A DNA stretch of 24,376 nucleotides from Chara braunii (GCA_003427395.1 BFEA01000002.1:7419966-7444341), one strand, 5' to 3'; positions 1 through 11,362 are shown, numbered from the stretch's first letter. Notes: generated by a model not told the origin, from the letters alone. Numbers and translations are program-made.

Positions 1-326
1 AGAGAAAAAAAAAAACTTTATGCTTGGCTCACGTTACTTCCAGTGATAGGATGAGCAAAATCGAATGAATCAACCGCAAGAACATGGAAGTATACACTTC
101 CACTCAGTCCCCTCCATACGAGTTGAGTCCACGCCCGTTGGTCGAACGGGCTGAGGCTGTTGACAATGCGCTCGAATCTGACGCCTGAACTGCGCCAGAT
201 ACAGGCGTGTGATGGAGGAAGGAGAAAGTCAAGCGCCATATGGCGTGATTAAATGAGACAGGGACTTTAGTCCTCTGAGGGTGTGGAGTGGTGTCCATTT
301 TCACGGGCTGCCGTAACAGTTAAGGT
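1..326. other. Flanking sequence with no supported gene
   Basis: This stretch lies outside the LINE that begins at about 327. Two short overlapping minus-strand reading frames exist (18-239 and 104-304), but neither shows a motif or a family resemblance that I recognise. An A-run at 6-15 is low complexity. I treat this as unannotated flank. Confidence 0.5.
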
Positions 327-365
327 AAGTTTTTTTTTTTTCTTTTTTTCTCTCTTTCTTTTTAA

Positions 366-864
366 TAAGGAATTTATTATAATCTTCAGTCAAGGCCGGG
401 GACCTCACAATTCAACCCGAGGTACTGACAACATCAGCCAACTTAGCTTACAAGCAGCGGCCTGCAGGACTCGTCGCTACAGAGTTCCAGTTCCTACTTC
501 ATCTCGATCTTAACAAATACGTTTGACTTTCTTTCATACACTTGTGGTGTTACTCTGCATGTCCCCATACTTCAATCAAGAATATGTGCCACTTACTCTC
601 TTAGCTCCTGTGTGAACAAGCCTGTCTGTCTCTCAAATCTTTGGACTAATCCAATCCTATCAAAACTAGGCTAATCTAATCTTATCTAAACTAATGTCTG
701 GGATTACCGTGGCCCAGAGGACCTTGGGCAGGTCCACTTCCTATCTGCCACTCTCCTGAAGGCCTACCTCGACCCTAAAACCACCGAGTGCCCTAGTGGG
801 TGAACATGCTTCGAGGGCATGCTCCACTGGACTACCCGTTACTGTCTACCCTTCATTCCCCGGG
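366..864 (-). other. LINE 3' untranslated region
   Basis: This is the stretch between the ORF2 stop (865) and the T-rich tract that marks the tail. It has no open frame of note. At about 645-695 there are short degenerate repeats of a CTAATC-like unit. Assignment to the LINE rests on position only. Confidence 0.5.
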
Positions 865-3800
865 TTATTCATCTCTAAGATCCAACGTGCGACCGACAAG
901 CCCTTGTTTGCCTGCTAGTTTCTGATCTTTCGCCCATGTTCGCGTGAACCACCTCAGTTGGTTTCGAGAGCCCTTACCAACTTTCGCTTTCCGCCTCCAG
1001 TCTACCCTGATGGCTTGTTTCAGGCCCTCCTTGATGGTACATTTAGTCTCCATGTCTGACAGAGGTCGTTTCTGGAATCTTGCTTTGTTTCAGTCTTTCC
1101 AGATGACCTCGCAGATGAGCCCTCTGACTACATGCGTGATGTATCTCCATCCTCTGTGCCCTTTCACATTAGCAGGTAGGAACCCCAGTAAAACCCATCT
1201 CTCATCCCAACTCACGGTCTGATCCCCGAACTTCTCCCAATGGTATGACCACCATTTCCATACTCGCTTGGACGCTGGACACTCCCACCACAAGTGTCTA
1301 GTGGACTCAAATGGCCACCTGCATCTTGAGCATCCCAGATCTACTTCCATATCCCTGCTCTTTAACCAAACTGCAGACGGCGTGACAAACAGAGACAGTA
1401 ACCACGGTAAACTTACATGTTTTCCGTTGGGCATTGTTGTGAGAATTTCCCACGGTCTTTCAAATTATGGGCCTGCCTGCGACATATCTTCTGTCCAAAC
1501 TGCCTGCCATCTGGATGTTGCAATCTGCGCAGGCTCTTTCCTACTGGGGGTCGATCTTCGGTAGCCTTGAGCTACTGTGTAGTCCACCAGACACAAGGGT
1601 GATTTCTCCCCTGCGCTAGGCGACAAACTCCAGGCTTAGTTACCGCAGTGAGGTTCTACCGATCCAGGAAGGAGCCTGGTTCGCTCTCGGGCAACTGTGC
1701 TTTTCCACTACCCTGACTTGAGCTGGGTTGTTCTAGACTCTTACTGTCAGCTCTTCCAGCTTCGCCAGATTGTTCAAATCGTCTACTCTTCTCCATCTTT
1801 CTACCCTTCTCAATCCGCTGGGGAGGATTTCCTTGACCTTCCACAACACGTCCCTCTCGACCTCTGAGGTTGAAATGTACCAAGTTCCCACTGGATCTAC
1901 CCCCTCTGGTCCCAGGATGTCCAGCCATTCTTGTGGGATGGAGTTTATGACCAGTCTCCAATGATCCCCTACCCTTTGAAGGCCTCTCAACACTGTCCTC
2001 ACTTCAGTTAGTGGCTTCCAATTGCCCAGACCGATAGACCATAGGTCCCCCAGCTTGACCATTCCTCGTTTAACCTAGGCCTGACCGAATGAACCCCGAG
2101 AACTATCTGCTCGCAGCGGGTTGCCTCACTGGTCCAGGATCGACGGGTTCTCAAAAATAATCTGGTCCAGTACTTCGTCCCTTGTGGTAGGCGGAGTTTG
2201 ACAATCCGGTGGATGTTGTTTCCATGCCTTGCAGATGGCTTCCCAAAACACAGACTTGATTTTTTTCCTTCTGAAGGACGGGAGCAAGAGACACGCCCAC
2301 ATGTCCTTCCGCCAATGTCATCCATTGCTTCCGGGTGCTCGACTAGGCCTCTTTAGCTATCCACCCCCAAAGTTGTGCCTGATTCTTGCGTACAGGGTCC
2401 ACCAACCCCAGTCCCCCTTTCGCCCTCCGAAAGGTTAATGTGTCAAAGGCCACCTTGGAGATAAAACCCTCTGTCGACTGCGCTCTTGGTTTTCATAGGA
2501 ACCTTGCCACCAGCCTTCTGATAACTCTGACCACCCCCACCACCAGTTCTCTCACCGTTGTTACGAACCATAGAATTGAGAGCAGAGCTGCATTGGTTAC
2601 CAGCACCCTCCCTACCAATGACAGATGCCAAGCCGTTCGCCATGACCTAAGCCTTACCGCAATGCGCTGTTGCAAAAACACGCCCTGTATCGACCCTTCC
2701 ATTTGGAGACTTATTAGTACCCCAAGGAACCTTTCCTCCTTGCCTCTTTCCACCCTTTTCATCCCTCATTCCACATTAAGTGGAAATTGGAATGGTAGTA
2801 AAAAAGTGGATTTCCTCCAGTTGACTGAAGCTTCTGAAAGAGTAGAGTACTCTGCCAGGATTCCTTTCATCGTCGAGAGAGAAGAAACCATGTTTTCACT
2901 TATTGCAAAGAGGTCATCCGCCAACACCTTAACTCTGCATTCCTCCTCATTGTGTAGCTGCAGACCTCGGATGTCCGAATTTCTTCGGATTCTGTTGAGG
3001 AGCACTTCAAGCTGCAGCACGAAGATCAGTGGAGCGACGGGACATCCCTGTCTCAGGGACCGAGATATATGACATGGAGCCGAGAGATGGCCATTGCTCA
3101 TGACAGCGGAGGACGAGAAGGTGTGCATTGCTTTGATCCACGAATAGAAGCCAGTACCAAAGCTCATCCTTCTAAGGGTGGTGAGAACAAACATCCACCC
3201 TACCTTGTCGCAGGCTTTCTCCAGATCCAGAAGGAGAATAACCATGTCCAGCTCTTCTGCCTGCACGATTTCCAGAGTCTCGATGGCTGTCAGGATGTTG
3301 TTGAAGATGGATCTGCCCCGTACGAACGCCCCTTGGTCTTTCTCTACCAGCTCCAGAAGGTGTTTGAACAATCTGCACGCTAGGGATTTCGCGAGAATCT
3401 TGTATGAGACATTCAAGAGAGAGATCGGACGCCAATTTCTGAAGTCCTCTTTGTCCCCCTTTTGAATAGGACTGTGATCACCCCGTGCGTCATCCCTTTC
3501 CCTAGCTTACCCCCTACCAACACCTCGTTGTACACCTCCACAAGTAGGGGGCCGAAAACACCCCAGTTTGCGGCGTAGAATTCCACAGTTAGCCCGCCTA
3601 CCCCAGGGGGATTTCCCCTTTGCCATCGACTTTACTGTTTGAGTGAGCTCTTCTAACGTGATTGGTCTGTCCAAGTCCAATATCGTTGTTGTGCTGAGCT
3701 GTACGGTGGTGTCTGTCCACATGTCTGATTGCAAGGACAAATCCATGTTCACGTCTTCATTCGGGCATCTGGTCTTGAGAATGTCTGCGTAATACAGACT

Positions 3801-5057
3801 CGTGTATTGCAGCATACCGCCCGCCGAGTGGGCTGTGGGGGCTCCTTTGATGAATGGGTGTCTCAGTTCGATCATTTGTTGCTGCGCCCTTCTTGGTTGG
3901 AGCTTCTGAAAAGTTTCCTTGCTCATTTTATCGTTCATTTCTATGCCCTTTTCCTTGAGGATTTCCAACCACCTTCGTTGTTTCTCCTCTTGCAGTTTGT
4001 CCTATTCCGCCATTCTTCTTTCCCTCCCTGCTGCCCACACCATCGTTGAGATGGGGTGTCCCTCCATTTTCTCCTCCACCTCTTCAATTTTTCTGAGACA
4101 TTCTGCCTCTTTCCTGTTTCTCGCTCTTGCTAGAATTCGTGAGCAGATGTCCAAGATACCGGATATGATTACCAAACCCCCATCCATCCATTGTCCGGTA
4201 GATTTAAGGAACTGTCTAGCATCTTTCCAGTTCTCCATGTGCCTTTCCATACATTTCTTGATGCCTGGCTCCTCCAGGACTTGACTGTTCAAACAAAAGA
4301 AGTCTCTCCCCCGTTCGATGCCAAGTCTCGGTCGTATGTCAGAGACAACCGGTTTGTGATCAGACATCGGGTGGCAGACTTGCTTGACCATAACGACTCT
4401 CTCCATTACCGGTTCGCTGAGCAGAAAGTAATCGAGCCATCTCCTTGTTATGACTTGCCTGTCTCTGTGGAGGTTAGAGAACCAGGAGTACTCTGGGTCA
4501 TTCGGATTGAGTATCGGGAACGGATCCGACAAAGACAACTCCTCACAAAGATTAAGCAGCAAAAGTACGTCCTTCCTATCTGCTGAATGAGAGTTTGGAT
4601 GGATTGCTTCATCCAGGAGATGTTCCAGACTCCGATTATTAGCAGCTTATCCGCGGTGGGCACTTGGGACGTAAGACCAGCGAGAAACCTTGATCTCTCA
4701 TTTACTGTCGATGAGGCGTACACCGTCATTAGAACCCAGACTTCCCTCCAATCTCCACTTTCAGCCACGCCCATCTTCCCCACAGATCCGCTTCTGCGTC
4801 TATGACCAGTGCCTTTATATCTCTGTGTAGCAGGATACCAACTCCACCATGCGTCCCTTGAGCCGGGGCCCACACCTGTAGGCCATCCCACCACATCGCC
4901 GCTTCCTTCACTTTATCTTCGTTAAACTTGGTTTCTTGAAGAAGTACGCAGTTCACTTTCCATTCTGTATCCATGACTTCAGTCTTCTACGCTTCATTCT
5001 TCCGTTAGTATCTCCGAGACCTCGCACATTCCACGTGACCGCCCTAATTTTGTCCAT
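865..5057 (-). pseudogene. LINE ORF2 remnant: AP endonuclease, reverse transcriptase, zf-RVT
   Basis: ORF2 would nick target DNA and reverse-transcribe the LINE RNA at the nick. The ATG at 5057 opens with TWNVRGL, the usual start of the EEP endonuclease. LLQETKF and GVGILLHR follow after a frameshift near 4980. A GVWN sequence stands where GDFN/GDWN is expected, and MSDHKPV closes the domain. The RT linker (KGKSP) lies near 3600. RT motifs are NWRPISLLN (about 3440), LLDLEKACDKV, RQGCPVAPLIF and VLADDLFAI (2766-3416), then a thumb-like region LSLVGRVLVTNAALL (2493-2762). The zf-RVT finger is at 1279-1332 (CX2CX8HX4C, CSRCRW...H...C). The frame breaks near 4980, 4745, 4565, 3590 and 3465. In-frame stops are visible at about 4002 and 2776. 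The RT box reads LADD rather than the usual Y/FADD. The endonuclease GDFN-like aspartate is lost. Confidence 0.88.
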
Positions 5058-5140
5058 CTTCTACCGCTTGCCCCGTTTGCTATTGGATATGGGAAGACGT
5101 TTGCTGGGACCCAATGTGTGAGATGATCCGCTGACCGGTT

Positions 5141-7646
5141 CTACTCGAGTTCTTCGGAGGAGTCTGCGGAGCTCCCCTTGAGGAACTCGTTCTTGATGAC
5201 GAGCGCCATTCTTCTGTCAGGCTGTTGGCCAAAAAACTGGAGAACAGGTTCTCCTCGGTCATCACCGTCTCGTTTGCATTCACTAGTACCATGGCAGATA
5301 CCCCTGGTAGGATCTGAATCTACTCCAATTCTTGCCAATTCCTTTCCCTTAGCAAGTTCACTGTAAATCTTCTTACCCCTGTATGGTTTAGTACCGTCAC
5401 CGTGATTGCTTCTGGAGGAATGCGGGCGTTCAGGATTGGGAAGTACAACTTGCTGTATCCTTGGACAGTCTCTACAATCACCTGCGTCATTGTGGAGCGC
5501 GGTATTAGCCGCACTAAGACATGTATCCCGTACAACGACCTCAGTACTTCCATGATCATGGCTGGCCTAGGAGTGCGATCGATCAACTTGGTTGGAATCT
5601 CGGCAGCCCCTTCTTCGTTTGTCAAGGACAGAAAGCTTGCACCTTCTTCTGAGATCGTGCACAAAATTGGGACCAGACACCTTTCGACTGTTTCCATCTG
5701 GTTTCTTTCCAGTGCAGCTGCACGTTGGCTTTTGTCTGGGGCTCTCCTGCTGCTACTCCCTGGATCCGTCCGTCTCCTGAGCCCCGATTTCGCAGAGCTC
5801 TCCAAGGATGACGACCGTCTGATTTGGAATGTGCTCCGAGGTCTCGTTCACAACATTCACTACCCCACCTGATTCTCGATTGGGAGGACTCTGGTGTCTT
5901 CGACAGTTCTCCTTGGTCCTTTGCTGTTCTTCTAGTAGCCTTGCCCGTGTCCCTGATCTTCAAATTTTCTTCCTCTTCTCTGATCCTTGGGAACTGCGCT
6001 GTTGCATTTCGTCTCCATGATTGAGTTGTGTCACCTCTGTTTCTCCAGCTCTCCTCCCTGCCTGACTCCCATCTCCCATTGATACTTCTATGCGTTCGTC
6101 TGAACGAACCCCCTCTCTCTTCCCGTCTGGGGAGGATTGGGGATAGAACACTTATTCCGGTGGCCTGTGGGGCCAAGTTTCTCCAATTATACGGGTCTGA
6201 AGGATATCTGGGAATGGGGTGCTCGACTTGGATCTGTTGCATACAGCGGGGCTATGCCCCGAACATTGGGTCTCCCCCACCACGCTCTACCTCCTGGATG
6301 TTGGGCTGCGTCCCCAGCCACCGAGCACTTTGTTGAGCCGGGCCAAACTCTCCCCATGGACCTCCCATGTACTCTGTATTGTTGTTGTGACCTGTAACAT
6401 TGCCCAACGGCCAGTCCGCTCTTGGGATCCATGGGAAAAGTAGAGGGTGAGTTTGCTCAGGTAACTGCATCGCTCGCCATCTCTGCGATCTCTTAAATTC
6501 CTCTTCCTCCCACGCCTGTGGCTGGATGAGTGTTCTCTCATATTTCTCTTGTGGCCCCTGGCGACTGTGCTCTCCGCGAGGCAAACTCCTTACTTCTATC
6601 CCTGCTTCTGGCGATCTTCTTGACACCTCCCTGGACCAGCATGAATTCTGCCCTGTCGAACCACCCCCTTTGCTTCACACCGTCCTGTTATCCCGTTCCG
6701 TGACCCTGGACACGCCTTTCCTCGTACGCTGTCCACCGACCGATGGTGGTTGTTCTACCTGGTTATCAGCGGGCCTTCTCACATCCCCTCGGGATTGATG
6801 TGCTTGGCTCTCCAAATGTTGGCGGTATCTCACTCAGTGTCCTGCCTGTCGCTTCCCATTCCCGCGTCTTCCTTCCTCTGACTGTTTGAACCTTGGGCAG
6901 TTGTCCTCAGTGTGAAAGTACCATCTGCATCGACAACACCAGTCTGTGTAAGGCGTTACGATCTCAACCTTCCAGCACTCCCCCTCTGGTGACTAGATTA
7001 CCAATTCATCATCTATCCTTGCTCAGGAGTCCGATAGCATATTGAATTTGACGTTCATGAGTTTCGATCGAATTTTGTCGAACTCCGGAGGGTGCATCGT
7101 TACGATCTCCCCGAAGAGCCCTGCCACTGCGCTGCCCAGGAAGTAGTAGGCGTCCAATGACACTCTCAATGCCATTATCCAAAATCTTGTCTCAGCTTCC
7201 TGTATTTGAACTGTTTGCAGCTCCAGTTTCGAAAGTCTTGGTTTGAATGAGACCGAATATTCCTTATTGTCTTCCATCTTGATCTTGAGCTCCTTTTGTT
7301 GTATTAACCCGGTGGCGATTTCCTTCGACTTGGCGACGTAAGAAGCCACATTTTGACCCTCGAATTTGACTCTTCCTCTTCTTGCTTCAGGTTGGAAAAG
7401 TCTTTTTGTGGTCCAACCGTCCTCGTATGCCCTGATCAAGTCTTCCTTCACTGCACGCGACAGATTTCTCGCTTCTCCCTGGAATATGACCATCACCGAC
7501 CTTCTCTTCAACCACTGGTCCTTAACTTTGTTTACTGCTTCGTTTACTACATACCGCTGGCGGCAACCACCTGAACGAGGAGTACAAGGTGAGCTAGTGA
7601 GTAGGAGTATAACAACAAATGACAAAAAGGAGGAACGAGAAACCAT
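5141..7646 (-). pseudogene. LINE ORF1 remnant, RNA-binding region plus CCHC zinc knuckle
   Basis: In L1-type elements ORF1 is the nucleic-acid-binding protein that packages element RNA. The first open segment (7646-7023, 207 aa) begins at an ATG. After a hydrophobic run that is probably an artefact of decay, it gives a region rich in charged residues resembling the RRM/DUF4283-like part of plant LINE ORF1. The frame then shifts, and at 6897-6938 it encodes a perfect CX2CX4HX4C knuckle (CCRCRWYFHTEDNC). Past the knuckle is a long low-complexity Arg/Ser/Glu/Gln-rich stretch (about 6600-5800, mostly one frame, with stops). A better-conserved C-terminal segment (about 5805-5320, then shifted to 5141) follows and was not assigned to a family. 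There are at least three frame changes and several stops. ORF2 starts 84 bases after the last ORF1 stop. The domain call is firm for the knuckle and inferred for the rest. Confidence 0.75.
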
Positions 7647-8392
7647 GAACTGAGCACAACGTCACGCACATTACATACTTAAAACAAGATTCAAAACCTC
7701 ATCAATCTATATGAGTCCTTCGTTGGTCTCCTTCTCCTTCCTCCACCATCACCATACTCACTAGATTCGACACTGCCCGAGTACACTCTCCTCATTTATA
7801 GACCGAGAACGTAGTATCGCTCTATGCGTTTCATCTTCCCACATAGCGAAAACCTCAAGAGGGTGACCTCTCATGAGCTCTTCAACCGATCAAAGAAACT
7901 TGTACCTTGTCTCAATAGGTAGATGTAAGTTCCTACCTGGCACTGACACACATGCGTCATGTAGGAACCTGCGTTGCGCTGTCGACATGCATTGGCCAAC
8001 CATGGTCGTATCTTCCTTTGTTGTGTCTCTACACATTCATGGAATCCTTATTGAAGCCGTACCTGTGTTCTTCTTGTGCTGCACCATGCCCTATAACTTG
8101 TCCACATTCATACGAAAACAAAGTACAAAGCAACATAACAACAAACAACACAAACCCACTCGTACTCGTCGTGCTGTTCTCCAAAACCCGTTCCGATTCA
8201 GATGGAAAAACCAGTGTTCACATCCGTATGCCACCTATCTCCTCCAACGACGGGAGGGCTACTGATATGCCAAGAACCATAAAGATTGTGCATTCAAAGT
8301 ATTGAACATTTCCGCCACCACTTCGAAACTTAACGATCACACGCTAATGTAACCCCACCCTGAATGTAATATGTTCAGAGTGTTCGCATATA
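7647..8392. other. No gene seen
   Basis: This lies upstream of LINE ORF1 on its strand and could be LINE 5' untranslated region. The plus-strand frames at 7873-8305 have unremarkable composition and no recognisable domain. I see no repeats or RNA genes here. Confidence 0.4.
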
Positions 8393-8514
8393 TCAACCCA
8401 TAAACATCCCTCTATCCAATCCGAATGCTTCTAAGAATTCTCCTCTCTGTCCTTGGTCATTCTTCCCATGAAAACTGAAACCCAAAATGGGTAAAATGAA
8501 CCAATTTCGGAGCG

Positions 8515-8775
8515 ACCAACAAACTGCAAGAAAGGAAAACAAAAGAAAAAGAAACAAAAAGGAAACAAAAAAGAAACGTCCCAACTCGAATAGAAAGAAA
8601 CGGGAAAGAAAAATAAAAATCAAAAGAATGAAAGACAAAAAAAAAAAGAAATGAAATGAAAAGAAAAACGACAAAAAAGAAACGAAAAGGAAAACCGAGA
8701 ACCGATAAGAACGGTTGAAACCGCAAGGATAACAGGAAAAAAAAAAAAAAAAAAAAAAAAGAGAAGAAAAAATAA
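8515..8775. repeat. A-rich low-complexity tract
   Basis: The plus strand is dominated by A with scattered G and C (AAAGAAAAAG-type), ending in a long A-run near 8739-8760. The long Phe-rich minus-strand frame across it is a composition artefact, not a protein. Confidence 0.85.
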
Positions 8776-8799
8776 CAGAAAGGAACAATTGTCGAGCTA

Positions 8800-9246
8800 C
8801 CACTGCTCGAGGAACCCCGAGTCCCAAAATTTTGGCCCCCTGTTGATCTCGTTGCCCCCCGTGGCTACCCTCACCAATCTTATATTCGTGCAAACCCCCT
8901 GTGTAGGAGCATAAAGATGCTATCTTCCGAATCCTTTGGCCAATTTCGCCAAGGCCTTCAGACAAACCTACAGGGTGCACCCCCAGAGGAAAACTTCTAC
9001 TACAGCGTATGCTACCGATGCTTCTGCCATCACTGGCGTAGTTGATGATGTCGCCAATCTCTTGAGTGTGGCCAATAGCATGACCTTCTTCATCTTTTTC
9101 TCGGTATACGAGTTGAAGTCTTGCATAGCTTGGTACTTTCGTGTCCCATCGTCTCTCAACTTCATATTCTCGGTCTTGTTGGTGAAATGCACTTGGAACG
9201 GTCCGTCCAGCACCATCGTCTGCCCACCGTTAATCACCCACCATTA
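8800..9246 (-). pseudogene. Unrecognised coding remnant
   Basis: On the minus strand, 9237-8968 gives 89 residues of ordinary amino-acid composition (for example TMVLDGPFQVHFTNKTENMK) ending at a TAG. The same frame past the stop still looks protein-like (VCLKALAKLAKGFGR) until a further TGA at about 8923. A stop also lies just upstream of 9246. I recognise no family. It could be the edge of another transposon ORF or a captured exon. The protein-like composition on both sides of a stop is the only evidence. Confidence 0.25.
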
Positions 9247-9498
9247 AATCGCCACACGTTCCGCCCCTCGTCCTGCCTTACTAGGAGCAGATTTCAATCA
9301 TCTATGTTGTTGCTCGTACACGTATGGGGCCTTTCCGTATATAACATACAAATATTTTACGTACGCAATCCTATATGTGGCCACATACATTTTGTACGTA
9401 CAGTAAAATTAAAATATTAAAAAAAAATAAAAACCCAAAAGTGGTACTTAAAAATAAATAAATCACTGTAAGTTCTACAACGGAAATATGCATGTGTT

Positions 9499-9556
9499 TT
9501 CGCACCGCAATTGCCAACGAAAATGGCGAATATTTGAGCCCCCGTTAACCGTCTCT
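9499..9556 (+). repeat. 58-bp direct repeat, copy 1
   Basis: Matches 10092-10149 at 57 of 58 positions (one T/C difference). It begins TTCGCACCGCAATTGCC and ends near CCGTCTCT. The two copies flank the 9745-9967 repeat and may be the terminal repeats of a small composite element. Confidence 0.85.
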
Positions 9557-9558
9557 TG

Positions 9559-9560
<2 letters not shown>

Positions 9561-9597
<37 letters not shown>

Positions 9598-9680
9598 TCA
9601 GACGAAACTCACACACACCATCAAAAACACACACACAGAGACACACAAGTTAAACAAAACACACACGCACCCACACATTT
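9561..9680. repeat. TG microsatellite followed by an AC-rich tract
   Basis: A pure TG run covers 9561-9596. After a short spacer come imperfect AC runs to about 9680, so the tract can fold back on itself. The equivalent position after the second 58-bp repeat (10150) lacks this microsatellite. Confidence 0.9.
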
Positions 9681-9744
9681 TTGTGTTTCTTTTCTTTAAT
9701 TATCCAGGGGCTATATCCAATCGATAAATAGATTGGATACCCTC

Positions 9745-9967
9745 CACACGTGGTTAACCAGGGGTGTTATTTTCGACGAATTTTGCACCGAATTGCACTG
9801 AAACTGTCATATTGTGCTGATTTGTTGCTTTTTTTTTTGTTTTTCTTTTTGTGTGACATATATGTGCTTTAGGGTACGTCATGTGTGCAGTTTTGACATG
9901 TTTGGATCAATAATGAAAAAGTTGGCATTTTGTTGAATTCATTGGACGCTTCATTTTGACTCGGACA
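9745..9967 (-). repeat. Interspersed repeat, copy 1 (inverted relative to 19866-20253)
   Basis: The reverse complement aligns almost end to end with 19866-20253 once a 164-bp MITE is removed from the latter. Shared landmarks include TGGTTAACCAGGGGTGTTA, TTTTTGTGTGACATA, TTTAGGGTACGTCATGTGT and TTGGACGCTTCATTTT. It has no coding capacity. Because this copy lacks the MITE, it serves as the empty site. Element class is unknown. Confidence 0.88.
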
Positions 9968-10091
9968 GTCTCTTTGTGTTAGGGTTTCATAGTGTTTTTT
10001 TTGTTTTTTTTTTCGTTTTTTTTTTCCTGTTTCCTTTTTTGATGTTTGCACTATGGTCTCATATCGTTTGTTTTTATAATTTTTGATGAAA

Positions 10092-10149
10092 TTCGCACCG
10101 CAATTGCCAACGAAAACGGCGAATATTTGAGCCCCCGTTAACCGTCTCT
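10092..10149 (+). repeat. 58-bp direct repeat, copy 2
   Basis: Second copy of the 9499-9556 repeat with one substitution. It is followed by a sequence resembling what follows the TG/AC tract after copy 1 (AAATAGATYGGATA), which suggests that the two repeat ends are longer and that copy 1 was split by microsatellite growth. Confidence 0.85.
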
Positions 10150-10720
10150 CTTGGATACAAAAATAGATCGGATATACATTTGTTTTCCGTTCCTTGTATA
10201 TAAGCTTTACCATTCATTAAAAAAAAAAAAAAAGGTGGGCAGGGTGTTCTAAGCCACACACCATGTATACATGAAATCGGCCTTGGAGCCTTGTTTTTTT
10301 GGCTGATTATAGGCAGACAGGGTGCATGGACACTAACCAACACCCCGACACGAAAACAAAAGGAAAAAAAAAAGTATGTCACCCCTCCCATACAAGTAGA
10401 GTAGAGGTACTGATTCATACGGCCGTACGTCTATGCGGTGCTGTACGGGTCGCTACGCAACCGATCATATACTCTCTCCCTACTTATCTTTCCCGCATAT
10501 CTGCATGATCCCTTGTCCCCATAGCCGACAATAATGGACTCATCATCCACGACCCTCCATCCTCTCCCCAGTCTTCACTGTCTTTTCTCTGCACCCGAAA
10601 TTGACAGGAACTTCTTTTCCGCCATGGCACACGTGATACTAGCCAGAATTTGGCTAGTGATTTTTTTCCCCATCCATCGGCATCTCCACCACCTGTCTCC
10701 TCATCGCCCCTCCGCACATC
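10150..10720. other. No gene seen
   Basis: Short A-runs (about 10219-10232 and 10363-10371) and mixed sequence. The overlapping short frames on both strands show no recognisable domain. Confidence 0.4.
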
Positions 10721-10734
10721 CTTTTTTTTTTTTG

Positions 10735-11179
10735 TGAAGACAACGACACCGGGTTCGAGGCAAAGGTCTTCCCGACGCTGAAACAATAGAGCACCGGACA
10801 TACCACCGCCGTGTCGCCGACATTCCATCGATAGGCTCGAGTACCAGGTCTTGAAACTTCCTGGCCGATCCCCTTACGTGGTCCTCTGTCCATGCCGCTG
10901 CCGGAGTCTGCCGTCCTTGAGAACACCCTGCAACCGATGGCTATGTCCGTGGTGCATCCTTCAGATGAGTCGTTGCTTGTTAAATACTGTCCTAAAGACC
11001 TTTCTTGGAAACAAGTAGTCCCTTCTCGTCACGTTCTGGGCGTTCCTCACAAACTTCGGTATATCGTCCTTTTCTATGAAGCGTGAAAGCACATGTCCCC
11101 CTTCTCTCTTGTAACTGAAGTGGTGATATATGCAGACCACATCATCCGTAAGGGAGCTGAGGGAAGTTTCAGTGTAGAC
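10735..11179 (-). pseudogene. Unrecognised coding remnant cut by the SINE/PLE insertion
   Basis: Reading the minus strand from 11179 gives 72 open residues of convincing protein character (for example SLTDDVVCIYHHFSYKREGG and VTRRDYLFPRKVFRTVF), ending at a TGA at 10961-10963. One frame over, from about 10977, the reading continues for some 80 residues (TTDIAIGCRVFSR, AYRWNVGDTAVVCPVLYCF) up to an A-run on the minus strand (10722-10733). So this looks like one coding stretch with a single frameshift. Its upstream end lies inside the 17-bp duplication that flanks the SINE/PLE insertion, and the frame can be followed a few codons further at 17161-17180. It could be a host exon or the 3' part of another retroposon with a poly(A) tail. 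I do not recognise the family. Confidence 0.4.
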
Positions 11180-11180
11180 T
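11164..11180. repeat. Target-site duplication, left copy (17 bp)
   Basis: AAGTTTCAGTGTAGACT here is repeated exactly at 17161-17177. A 17-bp duplication is typical of target-primed retroposition. It belongs to the SINE-like element into which the PLE later inserted. Confidence 0.9.
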
Positions 11181-11197
11181 TTTTTTTTTTTTTTTCC
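11181..11197 (-). mobile_element. SINE-like copy B, 3' (poly-A) fragment
   Basis: A run of 15 T plus CC directly after the 17-bp duplication. On the minus strand this is the poly(A) tail and last bases of the same retroposon whose remainder sits at 17058-17160. Intact copies have TCCAGTCTATTCGTGG at this junction, and the PLE lies within it. Confidence 0.75.
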
Positions 11198-11230
11198 AGA
11201 CTTTTCTGTTTTGTTTTACTTTCGCAAAGG

Positions 11231-11236
11231 TATATA
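11231..11236 (+). promoter_or_regulatory. Candidate TATA box in the left pLTR
   Basis: TATATA within GGTATATAGGGC, conserved in the right pLTR at 16762-16767. It lies about 140 bases upstream of the ribozyme core. Its role as the element promoter is inferred from position and motif only. Confidence 0.35.
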
Positions 11237-11362
11237 GGGCGTTTTCGCAATTGATTCGCTCCTTCAGGACTGACGTACTTGCGAGACCTACCGGCGTCCG
11301 GAGACTGGTAGGAGTAGCGTACGGAAGTGGGTTTGTGGTCCGTTTGGTTAGTACGGGAACGC

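Larger units (their letters stand above)
327..7646 (-). mobile_element. Decayed L1-type LINE (non-LTR retrotransposon)
   Basis: On the minus strand the order is ORF1 (7646 to 5141), ORF2 (5057 to 865), then a roughly 500-base 3' region ending in a T-rich tract on the plus strand (331-361), which reads as a decayed poly(A) tail. ORF1 carries a CCHC knuckle. ORF2 carries an AP-type endonuclease, a LINE reverse transcriptase and a C-terminal zf-RVT finger. This is the plant L1 architecture. Every domain is recognisable but none is in one open frame, so the copy is dead. The 327 boundary is inferred from the tail. The 5' end is set at the first usable ATG of ORF1 and may lie further upstream. I found no target-site duplication. 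Confidence 0.88.

Noticed and set aside
7585-7646. Signal peptide on LINE ORF1
   Set aside because: The hydrophobic N-terminus precedes an RNA-binding type protein and probably reflects a frame change or non-coding leader read as protein.
8393-8980. Phe-rich 195-aa minus-strand frame resembling a membrane protein
   Set aside because: It is the translation of an A-rich plus-strand low-complexity tract; the hydrophobicity comes from TTT/TTC codons.
9561-9680. CRISPR-like or regulatory repeat array
   Set aside because: Simple TG/AC dinucleotide repeats with no spacers.
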